DNA of 64,000 nt from Ursus arctos (GCF_023065955.2 NW_026622952.1:35165813-35229812); one strand, 5' to 3'; counted from the stretch's first letter, positions 44,166 to 56,030 are shown. Numbers and translations are program-made. The notes: generated by a model from the sequence alone, not told the origin.

Positions 44166-46562
44166 CTTATTAATAATAACCTTATGGTCTGAGGATAGCA
44201 ATCAGCAGCTTTGGGTCTCTAAAAAGGGGTCATTTATTTCTTAGAACTATATCTTTTTTTGTTTTAGGGGTAGGAAAGGCTTAACTGCCAGTAATTACAA
44301 TTTCCCTGACCTGTAGGGAGCAGTTTTAAACAGTGTGTCTAAAATAGATTGGCTTTGCGGGATAGACGTGGTACTTTTTCAGCACATGTGTTACTGATCT
44401 GGAAGTAGCAATTAGGACTTAATAGTCATGAGGTTGCCAACTGATGTTTTTGATAGGAGGTAGGAGTGTGCGTGTGTGCTGCTGTGACATCCTAATTACT
44501 GCCTTGTTTTGCCCTTTCTGGGACTTACCCAGGGTTCTCCATCTGCGAGGAGCTCCCGTCTGTCTGTTCTGTCCTCTCTCTTAGCAGATACCCCACTTTC
44601 TATCTGCAGGTCAGCGAGCACCCCCTTGGCAAGGGCACACAGGCTTCCCCCCACGTTGCCCAGAAAGTGACTTGGCTCCGCGCTGTTGGAGGATTGTCTT
44701 GCGGAGGCTGTGATAGGACCAGCATGGCGGTCATGGTCCTCCACCAAGAGGAAAAATTGCAGATTTGCTCCCAGCTGAATAGAGGCCCTGAGAATCCACA
44801 GCGTGGGATTGCATTGGTTCCGTTTTGCATTGTTTGCTTTGTGGCAGCTTCTTTCGAACACATTCGTTTTTGCCTCAGGCTGTCTGTCTTGAGCGTGGTT
44901 GTTCCTCTTACCTCGTTGAGGAAGGGGGCCCAGCTGTAACGATGGGGCGTCTTTGCGTTTGGTGTCGCCCCTCCTGTTCCTGGTGGGTCTTCCCAGAGTG
45001 GTCCCGAGTGTCCGTAGCCCGTCTGGCTGCTTTCATTTGCAGAAGAGAAGCTCTGGGGACTAAAAACAACAGTAGCAAAACACACCTGTTTAAGGCTGCT
45101 TCCGTGCCTGACGGGTTTTGGCTTTTGCCTTCTCAAGGTTCTTGAGAAATTTCTAGTTCAGGTGGAGAGTATTGTGGAGAAGATAATGGAGGAGAGCCTT
45201 GGGGTTCAGGGATTGATTTATTAGAGATTTCAGTTACTAATGGGTGATCACGAAGGAGGTCTAGAATAAACTCGTCGTTTTGTGGAGGCTCAAATTTCGA
45301 TCAAGTGTCCTGTCCACGTGGGTGTGGGCTGCTAACCCAGTGAGCGGGCTGAGTCTCCTGTCCAGCGTCCAGTCCAGGGTGGCCTGAGTCTTCTCTCAAA
45401 GTTTCCGAGACAGGAGAGAATTTCCTTGGTTTCCTTTTGGGAAAGGTCCTGAGAAGAACCCCAACCACTCCTTTTGGTGGTAAGAATGAAAAGGAAATGA
45501 AAATGTCTGAGAAAGCCATAGTTCTTACGCAGAGAAATAGAAGCTTTGGATAAAGTGTGAAATACAAAATTGGGTGATGGTTTGGGCCTGTGATGTAACT
45601 CAAAGCCCAGAAAGATCAACTTCTGTAACTGTCCGAGAATGCGCGCAGATGAATAACCGTATTTTAATCGCTGTCTTAAGTTTCATGCACAGTCTTTAAA
45701 GATATAAAGAGGTAACTTAAAATTTGTAGTTATTTGGGAAAATTACATGGAATATAGCCATCTTTAGGAATGTAGAGATTTGCTGAAGTCCGGGGACCTA
45801 CTCATTAGTAATAATTAGGTTCTTTTGTACAACATGGCGGGTGAGCCCAAAGAATACAGAGCTCACCCCAGATATTGAGTAACTAACTATACCTACGTCA
45901 AATAATTTATGCTGTGTTTTGGTTCTGTGCTTTCCCTCGTCGACTAATCCAGCACGTACTTAGATACAGATGTTTTAGGAATTCAAGGAAGAGTAGTCTT
46001 GGTCTGGTGGGTTTAGAAGTAGTACGCAGTTTCCCCTCTTACTACATTAAGTGTAAGTAATGTTGGGCCATTGCCTTCATGAGGGTAATTTTGAGATATC
46101 ATTTATATCAATAACTGATTGATTGTTGGGCATATTTCAGATATACAAGTGAGACTGAGAAAGTGCTAGACTCTTCGGCCATAGATCGCACCAGCTTCTT
46201 CTGAGCCTTTTGTAAACATGAAAACCAAGTGAACAAAGAGACTCTCACGAAGGATTCATAACTTTCCCTTCTCGCTCCACCCCCACACGTACCCAAAAAA
46301 AGACCATTTAGCAGCACTGTGTGGTGGAGGGCCGCAGCATTGATGAGCTCGTAGTTACATGTATTTCTGAGGTACAACAGCTGTCTTGTTGGCACTCTGT
46401 GCACTGCTTTCTGATTATTTTTGTCCAGCTCTTGCAGCTAATTATCCTAGCTACATAACTTCTGTTTTTAAGAAGGAACCGGGGTTTCAGTATTAATTTT
46501 TAAAGCATAATAGAACAATATGAAGTTATATTTCTCGCCTTTTTCTTTTTTTGGAGGAAGAA

Positions 46563-46564
<2 letters not shown>
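44166..46564. other. Intron, unique sequence
   Basis: No exon recognised. Minus frames up to 178 codons at 44496-45136 lie in a locally GC-rich zone and carry no known motif. The block at 45760-45930 is repeat-free and AT-rich. Confidence 0.45.

Positions 46565-46610
<46 letters not shown>
46565..46610. repeat. (TA)n microsatellite
   Basis: About 22 pure TA dinucleotides, preceded by CCA and followed by AATATAAT and a T-run. An unwinding-prone and length-variable tract. Confidence 0.95.
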
Positions 46611-46614
<4 letters not shown>

Positions 46615-47149
46615 TAATTTTTTTTTTATGCCACCCATCAGTATTTCTGAAAACCTGGCTCAGAATACGGATCCAGTTCCCAGTGTTTTGTTTTGTGTTT
46701 CTTGCGTGAGACTCTAGGAGCCTTATGTGGCTTCTATAGGTGTCTCCCAAGCAAAGAGACTGAGCATCGGCCATAATAGAAATTTCTGTTGACGGATTAT
46801 GAAAATGTATTAGTATCAAAACAGCCCTTTAAGACAGTCATCTAGGAACTAGAGTTTATGGTTGAAATGCTTGCCTTAAATCCAGACCCTCGCTTGCGGA
46901 GTCATTTTTCCTTTTGATTTCGCAAAAGATTTTCATCAGTCATCTGCTACAATAGACTCATTATGGAGCTACCGTATTCCTGGGACTCTCTTTGGTTGGT
47001 TTATTCCATGATATCTGGGGTCTGTGTGCAAGCAGTATATTCGGTAGGAGGCGCCTAGGGAGAGTACAAGACACAGAGTCTTCTTAGAGTCTGCAGGCAT
47101 TGGGAAAGAAGGGGACTGAGAGACATTCACTATGCCTGGAAGGTAGTGT

Positions 47150-47640
47150 GCAAGGTAAGGAGAAGCCAGACCTGAGTCTGGAGAGAATAAGGCAACTCAG
47201 AAGGGGCTTTGTAGGTAGGGAGACCATATAATTTTATCACCCAAACTGGAACACATGGACCAGTGAAAGGGGGCACTATTAATAAATACACCAGAATAAC
47301 AGGCAGAAGGTGCAACTATCCCAGACAGACTGAGACATGTGGTGGTTACCCTGCTTCTAGGGTTAAGGAGTTTGCATATTATTCAAGAAGCAGTAAACAA
47401 GGAGCCATGGCAGGTTTTTAATCTAGAAAGTGACGTTACAGTACTTTGCATTGAGGAAGGCAGAAGGGGAGGCACGGAGACCATGTGAGGGCTGTTTCAG
47501 GGACCCAGGCCTCAGAAGGTGGCAGCCAGGAGCTTACGAAGACGATGGCGAGGCAGAGTGGGGGACAGACCCGAGGGGTCCCTTGGAGACCCAACTGACA
47601 GAGCGTGGGGATCCAGCAGACATGGCGGATGGGCGGGAGG
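47150..47640 (-). repeat. Probable L2 LINE fragments
   Basis: Pieces on either side of 47215-47360 read like reversed L2 3' sequence: 'ggggctttgtaggtagggag' and 'aagtgacgttacagtacttt', 'aggcacggagaccatgtgag', 'ggctgtttcagggacccagg'. This suggests the element at 47215-47360 interrupts an older L2. Confidence 0.5.
47215..47360 (-). repeat. Ancient unnamed interspersed repeat, copy B
   Basis: Reads 'accatataattttatcaccc', 'gggggcactattaataaata' and 'catgtggtggttaccctgc'. This is the reverse-complement counterpart of the sequence at 13530-13655. Confidence 0.55.
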
Positions 47641-48090
47641 GAGGAGTGGAGGATAGCACCCAGCTGCGCGGGTGAGGGAGGGGCGTCGTTACTGATGAAA
47701 AATGCAGGAGGCGAGGAGCGGCTTCGGGGTGGAGGACGTCGGCGAGTTCCATCCCGGCTGTGCTGTGTTTGAGGCACTGCGGCCCATGTCCCCGTTGGAG
47801 GCGCTCGATAGACATTCCCCCTGGAGTGCCGCTGCGCAGTCCGCCTGCGCCATACGCTCGGGATGCTGCGCGTGGCTGTCGTTCCCTCTGAAGGGCCTAA
47901 GCGCCCGGGTTCGCCTTGTTTCGCGCAAGGGATCATGTGGCTCCTGAGTAACCCAGTTACTGTTTGGAGCCTCGTGCAAGGTGAGGAGTCTGGCGGCTCC
48001 TCCCGAAGCGCGTGCAGTTTGGCTACGAGACGGGGAGGCCGGCTTCCCGCGCGCCGTGTTCCCGCTGCTGTCAGACCTGTGGGACGTGTG
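47641..48090. promoter_or_regulatory. STOX2: Intronic CpG island
   Basis: I count about 43 CpG in about 450 bases at roughly 62% GC, which is near an observed/expected ratio of 1. It is flanked by L2 remnants on the left and an AT-rich SINE cluster on the right. It lies 21.4 kb after the first coding exon. It may be an alternative promoter, an orphan island or a GC-rich enhancer. Confidence 0.65.
47863..47980 (+). CDS. STOX2: Candidate alternative first coding exon in the intronic CpG island
   Basis: An ATG with G at -3 opens 39 codons (starting MLRVAVVPSEG, ending WSLVQ) plus one base G, then the donor AAG|GTGAGG follows (GT at 47981). The phase (1) and the split base G are the same as in the canonical exon ending at 26329, so the frame into exon 2 and the junction glycine would be kept. 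No protein family is recognised. A chance ATG frame in GC-rich DNA is the main alternative. Confidence 0.25.
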
Positions 48091-48213
48091 GGTGTTTCCG
48101 CAGCTCTGCAGCTGAAGACATGTCCCACAGGAGAGCGCCTCGTTGGAACAGTATTTATAGCCTCTTGCAGAACACGACTTCAAAAATACCTGGTATTTAT
48201 AAAGCACTTCTTT

Positions 48214-48602
48214 TTTTCTTTTGAAAGATTTTATTTATTTTTTGGGGGAACCTGGGTGGCACACTCATTAGGCATCTGCCTTCGGCTCAGGGCGTGATCC
48301 CGGCGTTATGGGATCGAGCCCCACATCAGGCTCCTCCGCTGGGAGCCTGCTTCTTCCTCTCCCACTCCCCCTGCTTGGGTTCCCTCTCTCGCTGGCTGTC
48401 TCTATCTCTGTCGAATAAATAAATAAAATCTTTTTAAAAAAAGATTTTATTTATTTTTTTATTGGAGAGAGAGAGAAAGAGAGGCAGGGGGTGGGGGCGA
48501 GGAGCAGAGGGACAGGGGGAACCCTGAGCAGGCTCCAAACTCAGCGCGAGCCTGAGCCAAAATCAGGAGTCGGCCGCTCAGCCGACTGAGCCACCCGGCA
48601 CC
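48214..48602 (-). mobile_element. Carnivore SINE split by a second SINE
   Basis: The reversed outer SINE has its T-rich tail at about 48214-48243 and its body at 48460-48602 ('gagcctgagccaaaatcagg', 'ccgactgagccacccggcac'). The outer flanks TATAAAGCACTTCTT (about 48198) and TGTAAAGTACTTCTT (about 48605) are its target duplication. Confidence 0.93.
48244..48439 (+). mobile_element. Carnivore SINE inserted head-on in another SINE
   Basis: Plus orientation: GGGGGAACCTGGGTGGC, 'ggcgtgatcccggcgttatg', 'tccctctctcgctggctgtc', 'cgaataaataaataaaatct'. The duplicated target is the tail of the host SINE itself: AAAGATTTTATTTATTTTTT at 48224-48243 and 48440-48459. Confidence 0.95.
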
Positions 48603-48620
48603 CCTGTAAAGTACTTCTTC

Positions 48621-49207
48621 TAAAGAGTTTGCCTGTGTCTTTCTGTGTATCCTTCGGACATACGTACAAGGTCGGCAAGAGGTAGATTCACATTCTAAAT
48701 GACAGTGAAAAAAACCCACAGCTATCACACCACTTTCTGAGTGCTTTATTGGTTAATGTTTATATTACCCTAATACTTACATTTTTAATGGGCAGCCATA
48801 TAAAGGCCTCCCCTAAATCTCCCAGATAATTTCAGAATCACATTATCTAGTTCACATCCAACGTTTATTTCAATTTATGGACAGATATGAATATCATACC
48901 TTTCCCCAATGTGTTTGAAATGATAGTGATTCATTTTAAATTTAACACTGTAGATTTAGTAAAAGGCATCTTTGGGAATGGCTTTTCTTAAGCGTGTTTA
49001 ATCTTACTGAAATTAAAGTGGTTATATAAAAATCTGTACAAAAAGATGGGGGAAGTGGTAGGTCATAATACACTGTGCCCAACCTGAGTGTCCCTAACCA
49101 TTGGCTTGGGGTGCAGTAGTTAACATGGTATTATCTCATGTTGGAAAAGCATTTATTATTTATTTGCTCTTCACCTCATCCTCTCTCTCTGGACAGGATT
49201 TAAGATA
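48621..49207. other. Intron, AT-rich unique sequence
   Basis: No exon or repeat recognised. Confidence 0.4.
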
Positions 49208-49223
49208 TCTTAGGGAGATATTT

Positions 49224-49417
49224 TTTTTAAAGATTTTATTTATTTATTTGACAGAGATAGAGACAGCCAGCGAGAGAGGGAACACAAGCAGGGGGAGTGG
49301 GAGAGGAAGAAGCAGGCTCATAGCAGAAGAGCCCGATATGGGGCTCGATCCCAGAACGCCGGGATCACGCCCTGAGCCGAAGGCAGACGCCCAACCGCTG
49401 TGCCACCCAGGCGCCCC
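49224..49417 (-). mobile_element. Carnivore SINE, young subtype
   Basis: Reversed: 'aaagattttatttatttatt', 'gccagcgagagagggaacac', 'cgggatcacgccctgagccg', and end 'ccacccaggcgcccc'. A perfect 16-base target duplication (49208-49223 and 49418-49433). Confidence 0.97.
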
Positions 49418-49433
49418 TCTTAGGGAGATATTT

Positions 49434-50594
49434 AAATCTAATAATACATTATATGTTAGTTAATTGAATTTAAATTAAATAAAAAATATATAATATGATT
49501 TAAAAAATTAAATAAATGGAAAAACCTCCAAAGGGAGAATGAAAGGACAGTAAACAGAAGGTAGGACACTTAAAGAATTCACAAAAAGAGGGTATAGGGC
49601 TGGAAGCAGCATAAAATTCAAATCTGATTCCCACCTATTTAAAGATAAAATGTAAATATGATGTTGAATCGAACAATCTCTGCCCCTCTCTCCTGATGTC
49701 CTGCCCCACCCCCATTCTCTTGAATCAGGGACTTATTCAGGCATCTTGAGTTAAGTGTGTAGACATCTCTTATTTTTTATATAGCTTGTCTTTTGCCTCT
49801 GTCTCCGTTACTGACTTTTCTAGTTACACAGCAATTAGTGACAGAGTTCTCTAAAAGAAATATCCAAATTCTCCCATTCAATAATTCTTTGATTTAAAAC
49901 AGGGGTTTTCAACCCTCTTAGCCTCGACAGACCTCCTTTGTTACCACAAATACCTTGGTCATGCTTCTTTTCCTACCGAGAAATATAATCTTACCTGTAC
50001 ACATAATTTCAAAAACCAATATCTTCCTAGTTGCAGAATAAGTGAGAAATAAAAAGAATGCAATGCGTAATAAAATGATGAGTATTTTACTGTGTAAATG
50101 CTGGGCCAGGGCTTCACGGGAAAACCCGCTGTAGTGGTCAGATGCCTGCACTGGTCAGCGGTTATCCCGAATGCAAACGCAGGCCAGTCCAGCTGTGTTG
50201 CAGGGCGGCCCCAGCAACCATCGCCGTTGCCATTATGGACACAATTTTCTGCGGTGAGGAATAACTCAAGGCAACATTGTAAACAAAGCAAAATTTATGC
50301 CGTGTCCAGTTGTAATCTCCTGGCAAAGTCCGCGTTTATTAAAGGCGGGTGAGACAGTTTTGTGTTTACATGTAAAATGTAGTTCTCTTCTAAGTGCAAA
50401 TAAGCATTTCACGAAATGGATGTCCAGCAGGACTGGGGAGCCCACACAAGAGCATGCCCTCTGGGGGCCTGTCCCACGCGCTGCAGTGGGACCCCAGCCA
50501 TGGAACCTACAATGACACCCTCTCCTGGGTTGCGGCAAACAAAATTGCCTCACATATGTCCCAAACGTCTCTAATTGGTATCACCCTGCTGAAG
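49434..50594. other. Intron, unique sequence
   Basis: A very AT-rich patch lies at 49434-49520. 'ggggttttcaaccctcttag' near 49905 looks like the start of an old DNA transposon, but the rest is too worn to name. No exon. Confidence 0.4.
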
Positions 50595-50610
50595 GAGAAG
50601 AGGAGGATTT

Positions 50611-50805
50611 TTTGGGAAAGATTTTATTTATTCATTTGAGATAGAGATACAGAGAGAGAGAGCATGGGGGGGGACAGGCAGAGGGAGAAGGAGAAGCAGA
50701 CTCCCCACTGAGCCAGAGCCCCATGTGGGGCTCGATTCTAGGACCCCAGGATCATGACCTGAGCCGAAGGCAGACGCTTAACCATCTGAGCCACCCAGGC
50801 GCCCC
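50611..50805 (-). mobile_element. Carnivore SINE
   Basis: Reversed: 'aaagattttatttattcatt', AG-rich middle with a G10 run, 'ggatcatgacctgagccgaa', end 'ccacccaggcgcccc'. A 16-base duplicated target with two mismatches (50595-50610 and 50806-50821). Confidence 0.96.
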
Positions 50806-51039
50806 GAGAAGAGGAAGACTTAAAACGAAAATGGCAAATCCGTATTTAGAGTTGTCTTTCCCTTCGGTTTGGAGTGCAGCATTTGGGGATCAACTCCGTA
50901 GAGAATTATAAGGGTGAATAGATCTATCTGCCTGTTCCAGAAAAACTAGAAGGGCAACAGATGAGATGAGAGATGGGTGAGTGGTCAGAGGCCGCGCATG
51001 AGAAGGGCAGAGCAGTTCGGTAGCTGGTGGAAGTCAAAC

Positions 51040-51220
51040 CAAGCCCCAGCACTTGGCTAGATGATCTGGAAAAATCCTTTTAGGCTCTCTGAGTCTTTTT
51101 CTTCACCTGTAACACAACTCCCTACGTCTGATTTGTAGGGTGGTTATGGGAATGGATGGGATGGTAATATGTTGAAGGAGCTGACATTGTGCCTGGGCCC
51201 TAGGATGGACTTAAAAACTG
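51040..51220 (+). repeat. MIR SINE
   Basis: Plus MIR: 'ctctctgagtctttttcttc', 'acctgtaacacaactcccta', 'gtagggtggttatgggaatg', 'gacattgtgcctgggcccta'. Confidence 0.72.
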
Positions 51221-53204
51221 CTGCTTTCCTCCACTCCCCTCTGCTCCTACAGAGACTTATAATAATGGTATTTGCATTCCGGAAGGAGGATGTAAGAGTA
51301 ATAATTAGGTGACATTTTTTCCTAGGTGCTTATTAGGTTTTTAGGTCTTAATTTCTTAGGTTCTTAATTTTTAAGGTCAAAAACCTGAGATAGGGTACAT
51401 TATATGCCTTGAAGTACCTTGAGTAGGTGTTGAAACGAACGTTCTGCATTTCAGATTTGGATTGGAGACTCTAAAAGATTCCCTGGAGAGAAAAAGTTAC
51501 TTTTAAAAGTTACAAAAGAAATACGTTGCTGTAGAGATGTCAAACAGTATACCTGTACATAACCTTAAGCTTGAAATCCTTCCCACCCAGTCCAACTCCC
51601 TAAGGGTGACCAACGTGAACAGAATTTAAACTTGAGTGCTGCTACAGCCTGCCTCCTGGCCTCGGCCAAGGCTGTTCTTGCTTCTGGAGTCGCTGTGCGC
51701 TGTCCACGTGACTCTCCACATCTGTCCTGGTGAAGCCACCGTGCTGTGAAATGCCCACCTGATTCTACTCATTTCTAATTGCTTCCACGTGGCTTTTCTT
51801 TGGCAGAAGGCCGTGACCGATGTATAACACTTCATGTTTCTCCTGTAAAGGTTGGGCGTTTTTTTTCTTTTACAGTGGGTCATGAATTTATTGGAAAAAC
51901 TATTTTACTTTATTGTCATATATTATTTTACTTTCTTATAAGGCCTTATGTTTTTTTTTTTTTTGCATTAGACAGTTGCTCAAAAACCGAAAATATGGAC
52001 CAAAGCATTGAAATTGTGATGATACGTGAACATTCTGTAGGAACAACTGTGTCTGAGGACCATAAATGAAAAACCTAGGGTATGAGGAACTCAGGACTTT
52101 TTGAGTCTTTATCACAAATAAGCTTACTTAAGGAAGAAATATAAGTGCATGGAATTCTTTAATATTTGGAATTATCAGCCTGCTTGTGTGACACCATCTT
52201 AACTTCCTTTGTGCGGTATTATCTTTGTAACCACTTACAGGTCTTGTAAATGCTCCGTTACCTTATTTCCATTATAACTGTGATGGAGACAAGTTTTGTA
52301 AGAATGAACAATACTTAAAACAATTTGAGATGTAGTTTGGTGGCCAGAGGATTGACACTTTTGCGTATTATGAGTTTTCTTCACAAAGGCAGTATCTTAC
52401 TAATTTTAGCAAACTCTGGCGTAGGCATCATAAGCAAGGAGGGAAATAATCATGACAGTATCTTAAGTTTTCATGTCACAGTTTTTTCTGCACCGGTGTC
52501 TAATGCACCGTTAAACCCTCCCTTTGTCGGGGTGACTGTGGTAACCCCCACGGCACCTGACGGACGTTCGTTGGGGTTTTCCTTTCCGTTCCCTGCCTGA
52601 GAGAAAGCTCAGTAGCATATGCAAGGAGAATCCCAAACCTATGGAAGCTAGTATTTCATATACGTGATGCTTCGGCTGAAGTAAAAATCTGTCATTTAAA
52701 AAAAATTATTAATCGAGAATTCTCCTAGTTCATTCCGATTCCCCGTGTAGCCATCGCTTTCTTGAAAGGCTGTCATGATTTCTTCCTCTGACTTGAGGGA
52801 GTTTCCAATGCGGAGAAGACAGTGTCTTCTCGCCTTAGTTCAAACACCCAGGAAGCCGTAATAAGCCGCCTCCTTTAGTAGACGAGGCCACGGTGCTTCC
52901 GTGGCTATGTCCGCAGTTTGCCTGAATGCTGCTCTGAGTGGGGTCGGTGGCCGGGTCCACCAGGACTTACATTCAAAAATGAAGAGTAGGCATGTCATTA
53001 TATGTCAATAAAAGTGTGTGTGTGTGGGGAGAAATAGTCTTCTTTTGAAGGTGGAACTAGAAATTGTGTTGGCCACGGCCGTCTAAAACATACTCTCGTC
53101 TCTTGCTGTATACCTAAGTTTTTACTCGGTCTGTGAGCCGCATGCTTATAGACTATTGTATTACAGAAATACAGTAGCATCCCAGCACCTCCAAAGGTTT
53201 CCTC
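51221..53204. other. Intron, unique sequence
   Basis: A T15 run lies at about 51950-51964. No exon is recognised. Open frames are under 100 codons without known motifs. Confidence 0.45.
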
Positions 53205-53430
53205 CTGCCCTCTTTATTTATTCGTCTTTTGTGTGTGTGATAAGAATCCTTAGCATAGGATCTACCCTCTTGGCAGATTTTTAAGTATACAGCACAGTGC
53301 CGTTAACTATAGGCATAATGCTGTTCCACGGGTGTATGCTTCTCTCTGACATCATCAGGTTGCATACATTAAATACGTGCGGCCTTTTGTATGTCAATCA
53401 TACCTCCATAAGGTGGTTAAAATATTTAAA
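53205..53430 (-). repeat. Possible old L1 fragment
   Basis: 'gcagatttttaagtatacag', 'cacagtgccgttaactatag' and 'atgctgttccacgggtgtat' resemble a reversed L1M segment. Weak match by eye. Confidence 0.4.
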
Positions 53431-53573
53431 AATACCTTAAGAGTAGGCATCTAAACCTGAGAGGAGATTGACATTTCAGCCACGTCCAAGCACACTGTTC
53501 GTGGACTGTCTCGTTGAATTCAGGTGTGGTTTGAGCTGAGTTGGGAGGATGTTGTTACTATATGTCCCATCTT

Positions 53574-53771
53574 TCCTTTTTTTTTTTTTTGTAAGATTTT
53601 ATTTATTTATTTGACACAGAAAGAGAGAGTGCACAAGCAGGGGGCAGTGGTGGAGGGAGAAGCAGGCTCCCCACTGAGCAGGGCACCTGGTGTGGGGATC
53701 GATCCCAGGACCCCAGGATCATGACCCAAGCCAAAGGCAGACACTTAACCAACTGAGCCACCCAGGTGCCC
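53574..53771 (-). mobile_element. Carnivore SINE
   Basis: Reversed: T-run, 'taagattttatttatttatt', 'atcccaggaccccaggatca', end 'ccacccaggtgccc'. Duplicated target CTATATG(T/C)CCCATCTT at 53558-53573 and 53772-53787. Confidence 0.96.
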
Positions 53772-53855
53772 CTATATGCCCCATCTTAAGATTAGTTTCT
53801 ATAACCCACAAGGCTACAAAACCTGGAAACCACTTTTTTTGTCAATAGATGATTT

Positions 53856-54055
53856 TTTAAAAAAACTTTTTAAGGATTTTATTCACTTGTTTGTCAGAGA
53901 GAGAGAGAGAGCACAAGCAGGGAGAGCAGCAGGCAGAGGGAGAAGCAGGCTCTCCACTGAGCAGGGAGCCCTATGCGGGACTCGATCCTAGGACGCTGGG
54001 ATCAGAACCTGAGCCGAAGGCAGATGCTCAACTGACTGAGCCACCCAGGTGTCCC
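53856..54055 (-). mobile_element. Carnivore SINE
   Basis: Reversed: 'aaggattttattcacttgtt', AG-rich middle, 'gggatcagaacctgagccga', end 'ccacccaggtgtccc'. Flanks CA(A/G)TAGATGATTT at 53843-53855 and 54056-54068. Confidence 0.95.
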
Positions 54056-54068
54056 CAGTAGATGATTT

Positions 54069-55176
54069 AAACTCAACTCTGACTTTACTGGATAAATTGT
54101 GGGCATTGACTATTGATGAAGGATTAAAGATAAATTTTGAAAAAAACAGCATCTCTGGCTTTGAGTAAAAGCTAAAAAAAAAAAAAAAAAAGCCCAAGCT
54201 TGCTGAATTGCTTTCAGATCTCCTCCATTCCCATTTAACATACCTTTTTGAAACTGATTTCTCTACTGTGACTGTTATTAAAACAAAACACAGACGCATT
54301 TTAGATACACATTATCTCTTGCAAGAGCATTGCCATCCATCCAGTTTAGATTAGTAACTTAACAAGCAAGAAGCAAGCTCATTTGTGACATTAAAAACCT
54401 TATTGATACACTTAGTTTGTTCAGGGTGTGCATATTGACATTTAATATGGGGAATACTATTTCTCTCATAAATTTTGTTCCATTACAATTACGAAAAGAC
54501 AAAGAATTGCAAGTATAATAGCTTTTCTTGAAATTAATTGTTGGAGTACACTTTCAATGAACAGTGTGCACCGTTTGTATTTTCTGCCTGTGTTTTATTT
54601 GTTCTGGTTACATTTATTGAAATGCAATTTGATATCTGCATACAATAAAAATTTGGAAAAAATAAAAAATGAAAAAATTTGGACTTCCTTTTTTTCAGTT
54701 TTAAATGTCATTTCCCCCAATAATTCATTTTTATTATATTTTACAAAAGCATCCTTGCCACAGGTAGTTTGAGAAGCACAAGTATAATGAATCCATCTGA
54801 AGCTGAGGAAATAAGCGGTTGTTTGGTTTATACACACATCTTATAAACAGCCCTTTCCTAAGAGCTTTTAGTGATGGATTACTTGTACCCTGTGGTTTTC
54901 CCATGATGTGTGGGGTCCCCATCATTGTTTTTGTTCTTTTTAAATAAAGGTAGGTTATTTCCTTCCAAGTTATTTTTTCCATGAGTTTGTTTATAGGCAG
55001 AATCTTTTATTCTCAGAGTTTGTTCTTTGAAATGCTGTGGCTTCTGTGTGATAACTTTGGTTTTCATAACTCACCTTGGAGACCACATTCTGTCTCATTT
55101 TAGGATGATTGTTTTGAAATTTCAGATATCTTTTCTAGCCTTGTAATATCAGTTGTTACAATCTATCAGCTCTGAT
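54069..55176. other. Intron, AT-rich unique sequence
   Basis: An A18-type run is at about 54174-54191. No exon is recognised. Confidence 0.45.
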
Positions 55177-55192
55177 TTAAAGTACCGATCTT

Positions 55193-55375
55193 GGCGCACC
55201 TGGGTGGCTCAGTTGGTTAAGTGTCTGCCTTCGGTTCAGGTCATGATCTCAGGGTCCTGGGATTGAGCCCCACGTTGAGCCCCCTACTCAGGGAGCCTGC
55301 TTCTCCTTCTCCCTCTGCCGCTCTCTCGAGCTCGCTCTCTTTCCCTCAAATAAATAAATAAAATCTTTAAAAAAA
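55193..55375 (+). mobile_element. Carnivore SINE
   Basis: Plus: 'ggcgcacctgggtggctcag', 'ttcaggtcatgatctcaggg', CT-rich middle, tail 'caaataaataaataaaatct'. Duplicated target with two mismatches (TTAAAGTACCGATCTT 55177-55192 and TTAAATACCGGTCTT 55376-55390). Confidence 0.96.
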
Positions 55376-55639
55376 TTAAATACCGGTCTTTTAGTAGGCT
55401 ACTAGTTATAAATATTTTTTCTGAAAATAAATTATTTTTAAAATGAGAACCATGTCATGAAATTGGTCAAGAGTCAGCTCTTTGGTGTCTCCCGGGTCGG
55501 AGATTACTTTCAGAGTCTGCACTCGTAACCGCTGTTAGTGGTTGACCAGGTCGCTTGGATTTTTAAGCAACGTAGTCATTCGGTGATTTGGCTCTACGGA
55601 TGGTGTTGGAGTTTCCTCGAGCTGATGCAACGAAGTACG

Positions 55640-56030
55640 GTCAGCGAGGTGGCTCACAATCCCAGAGAGTTACTCCCTCACAATTCTGGAAGCCAGAAGT
55701 CCGAAATCGAGGTGTTGGCAGGGCCTCACTCCCTTTGAAGGCTCTAAGGGGTGAATCTTTTCTTTCCTCTTCCTGCTTCTGGTGCCTCCAGACCTTCCTT
55801 GGCCTGTGACTGTATCTGTCTTGTCTCTGCCTCTATCTTCACGAGGCCTTCTGTCTCTTAGAAGGATACTTGTCATTGGATTTACGGCCAGCCGGCTAAT
55901 CCAGGATGACTTCTCATCTCAAGATCCTTACCTTAAAGACCCTTGTCTAGATACGGTCACCTTCGCTGGTCTGGGGGGTTAGCACGTCAATGTATGCTTT
56001 TGGGGGGCCACCACTGAATCCACTACAGAT
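55640..56030 (-). mobile_element. ERVL-MaLR LTR (MLT1-type), third copy, reversed
   Basis: Reads 'tactccctcacaattctgga', 'agccagaagtccgaaatcga', 'ggtgttggcagggcctcact', 'tgtctctgcctctatcttca', 'cgaggccttctgtctcttag' and 'cattggatttacggccagcc', the reverse of the MLT1-type layout at 7616 and 33907. No retroviral gene next to it. Confidence 0.74.

Noticed and set aside
44496..45136. 121- and 178-codon minus frames
   Set aside because: No domain, no conserved-looking start, local GC-rich composition; could be checked by conservation but not supported here.
47436..48128. 230-codon minus-strand open frame
   Set aside because: It spans an L2 remnant and the intronic CpG island, is Pro/Arg/Ser-rich as GC-rich antisense usually is, and matches no protein family I know.
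48244..48439. tRNA-like A and B box words (GGTGGC...AGCGG, GATCGAGCC)
   Set aside because: They belong to tRNA-derived SINEs. The copies lack a tRNA fold with acceptor stem and are not tRNA genes.
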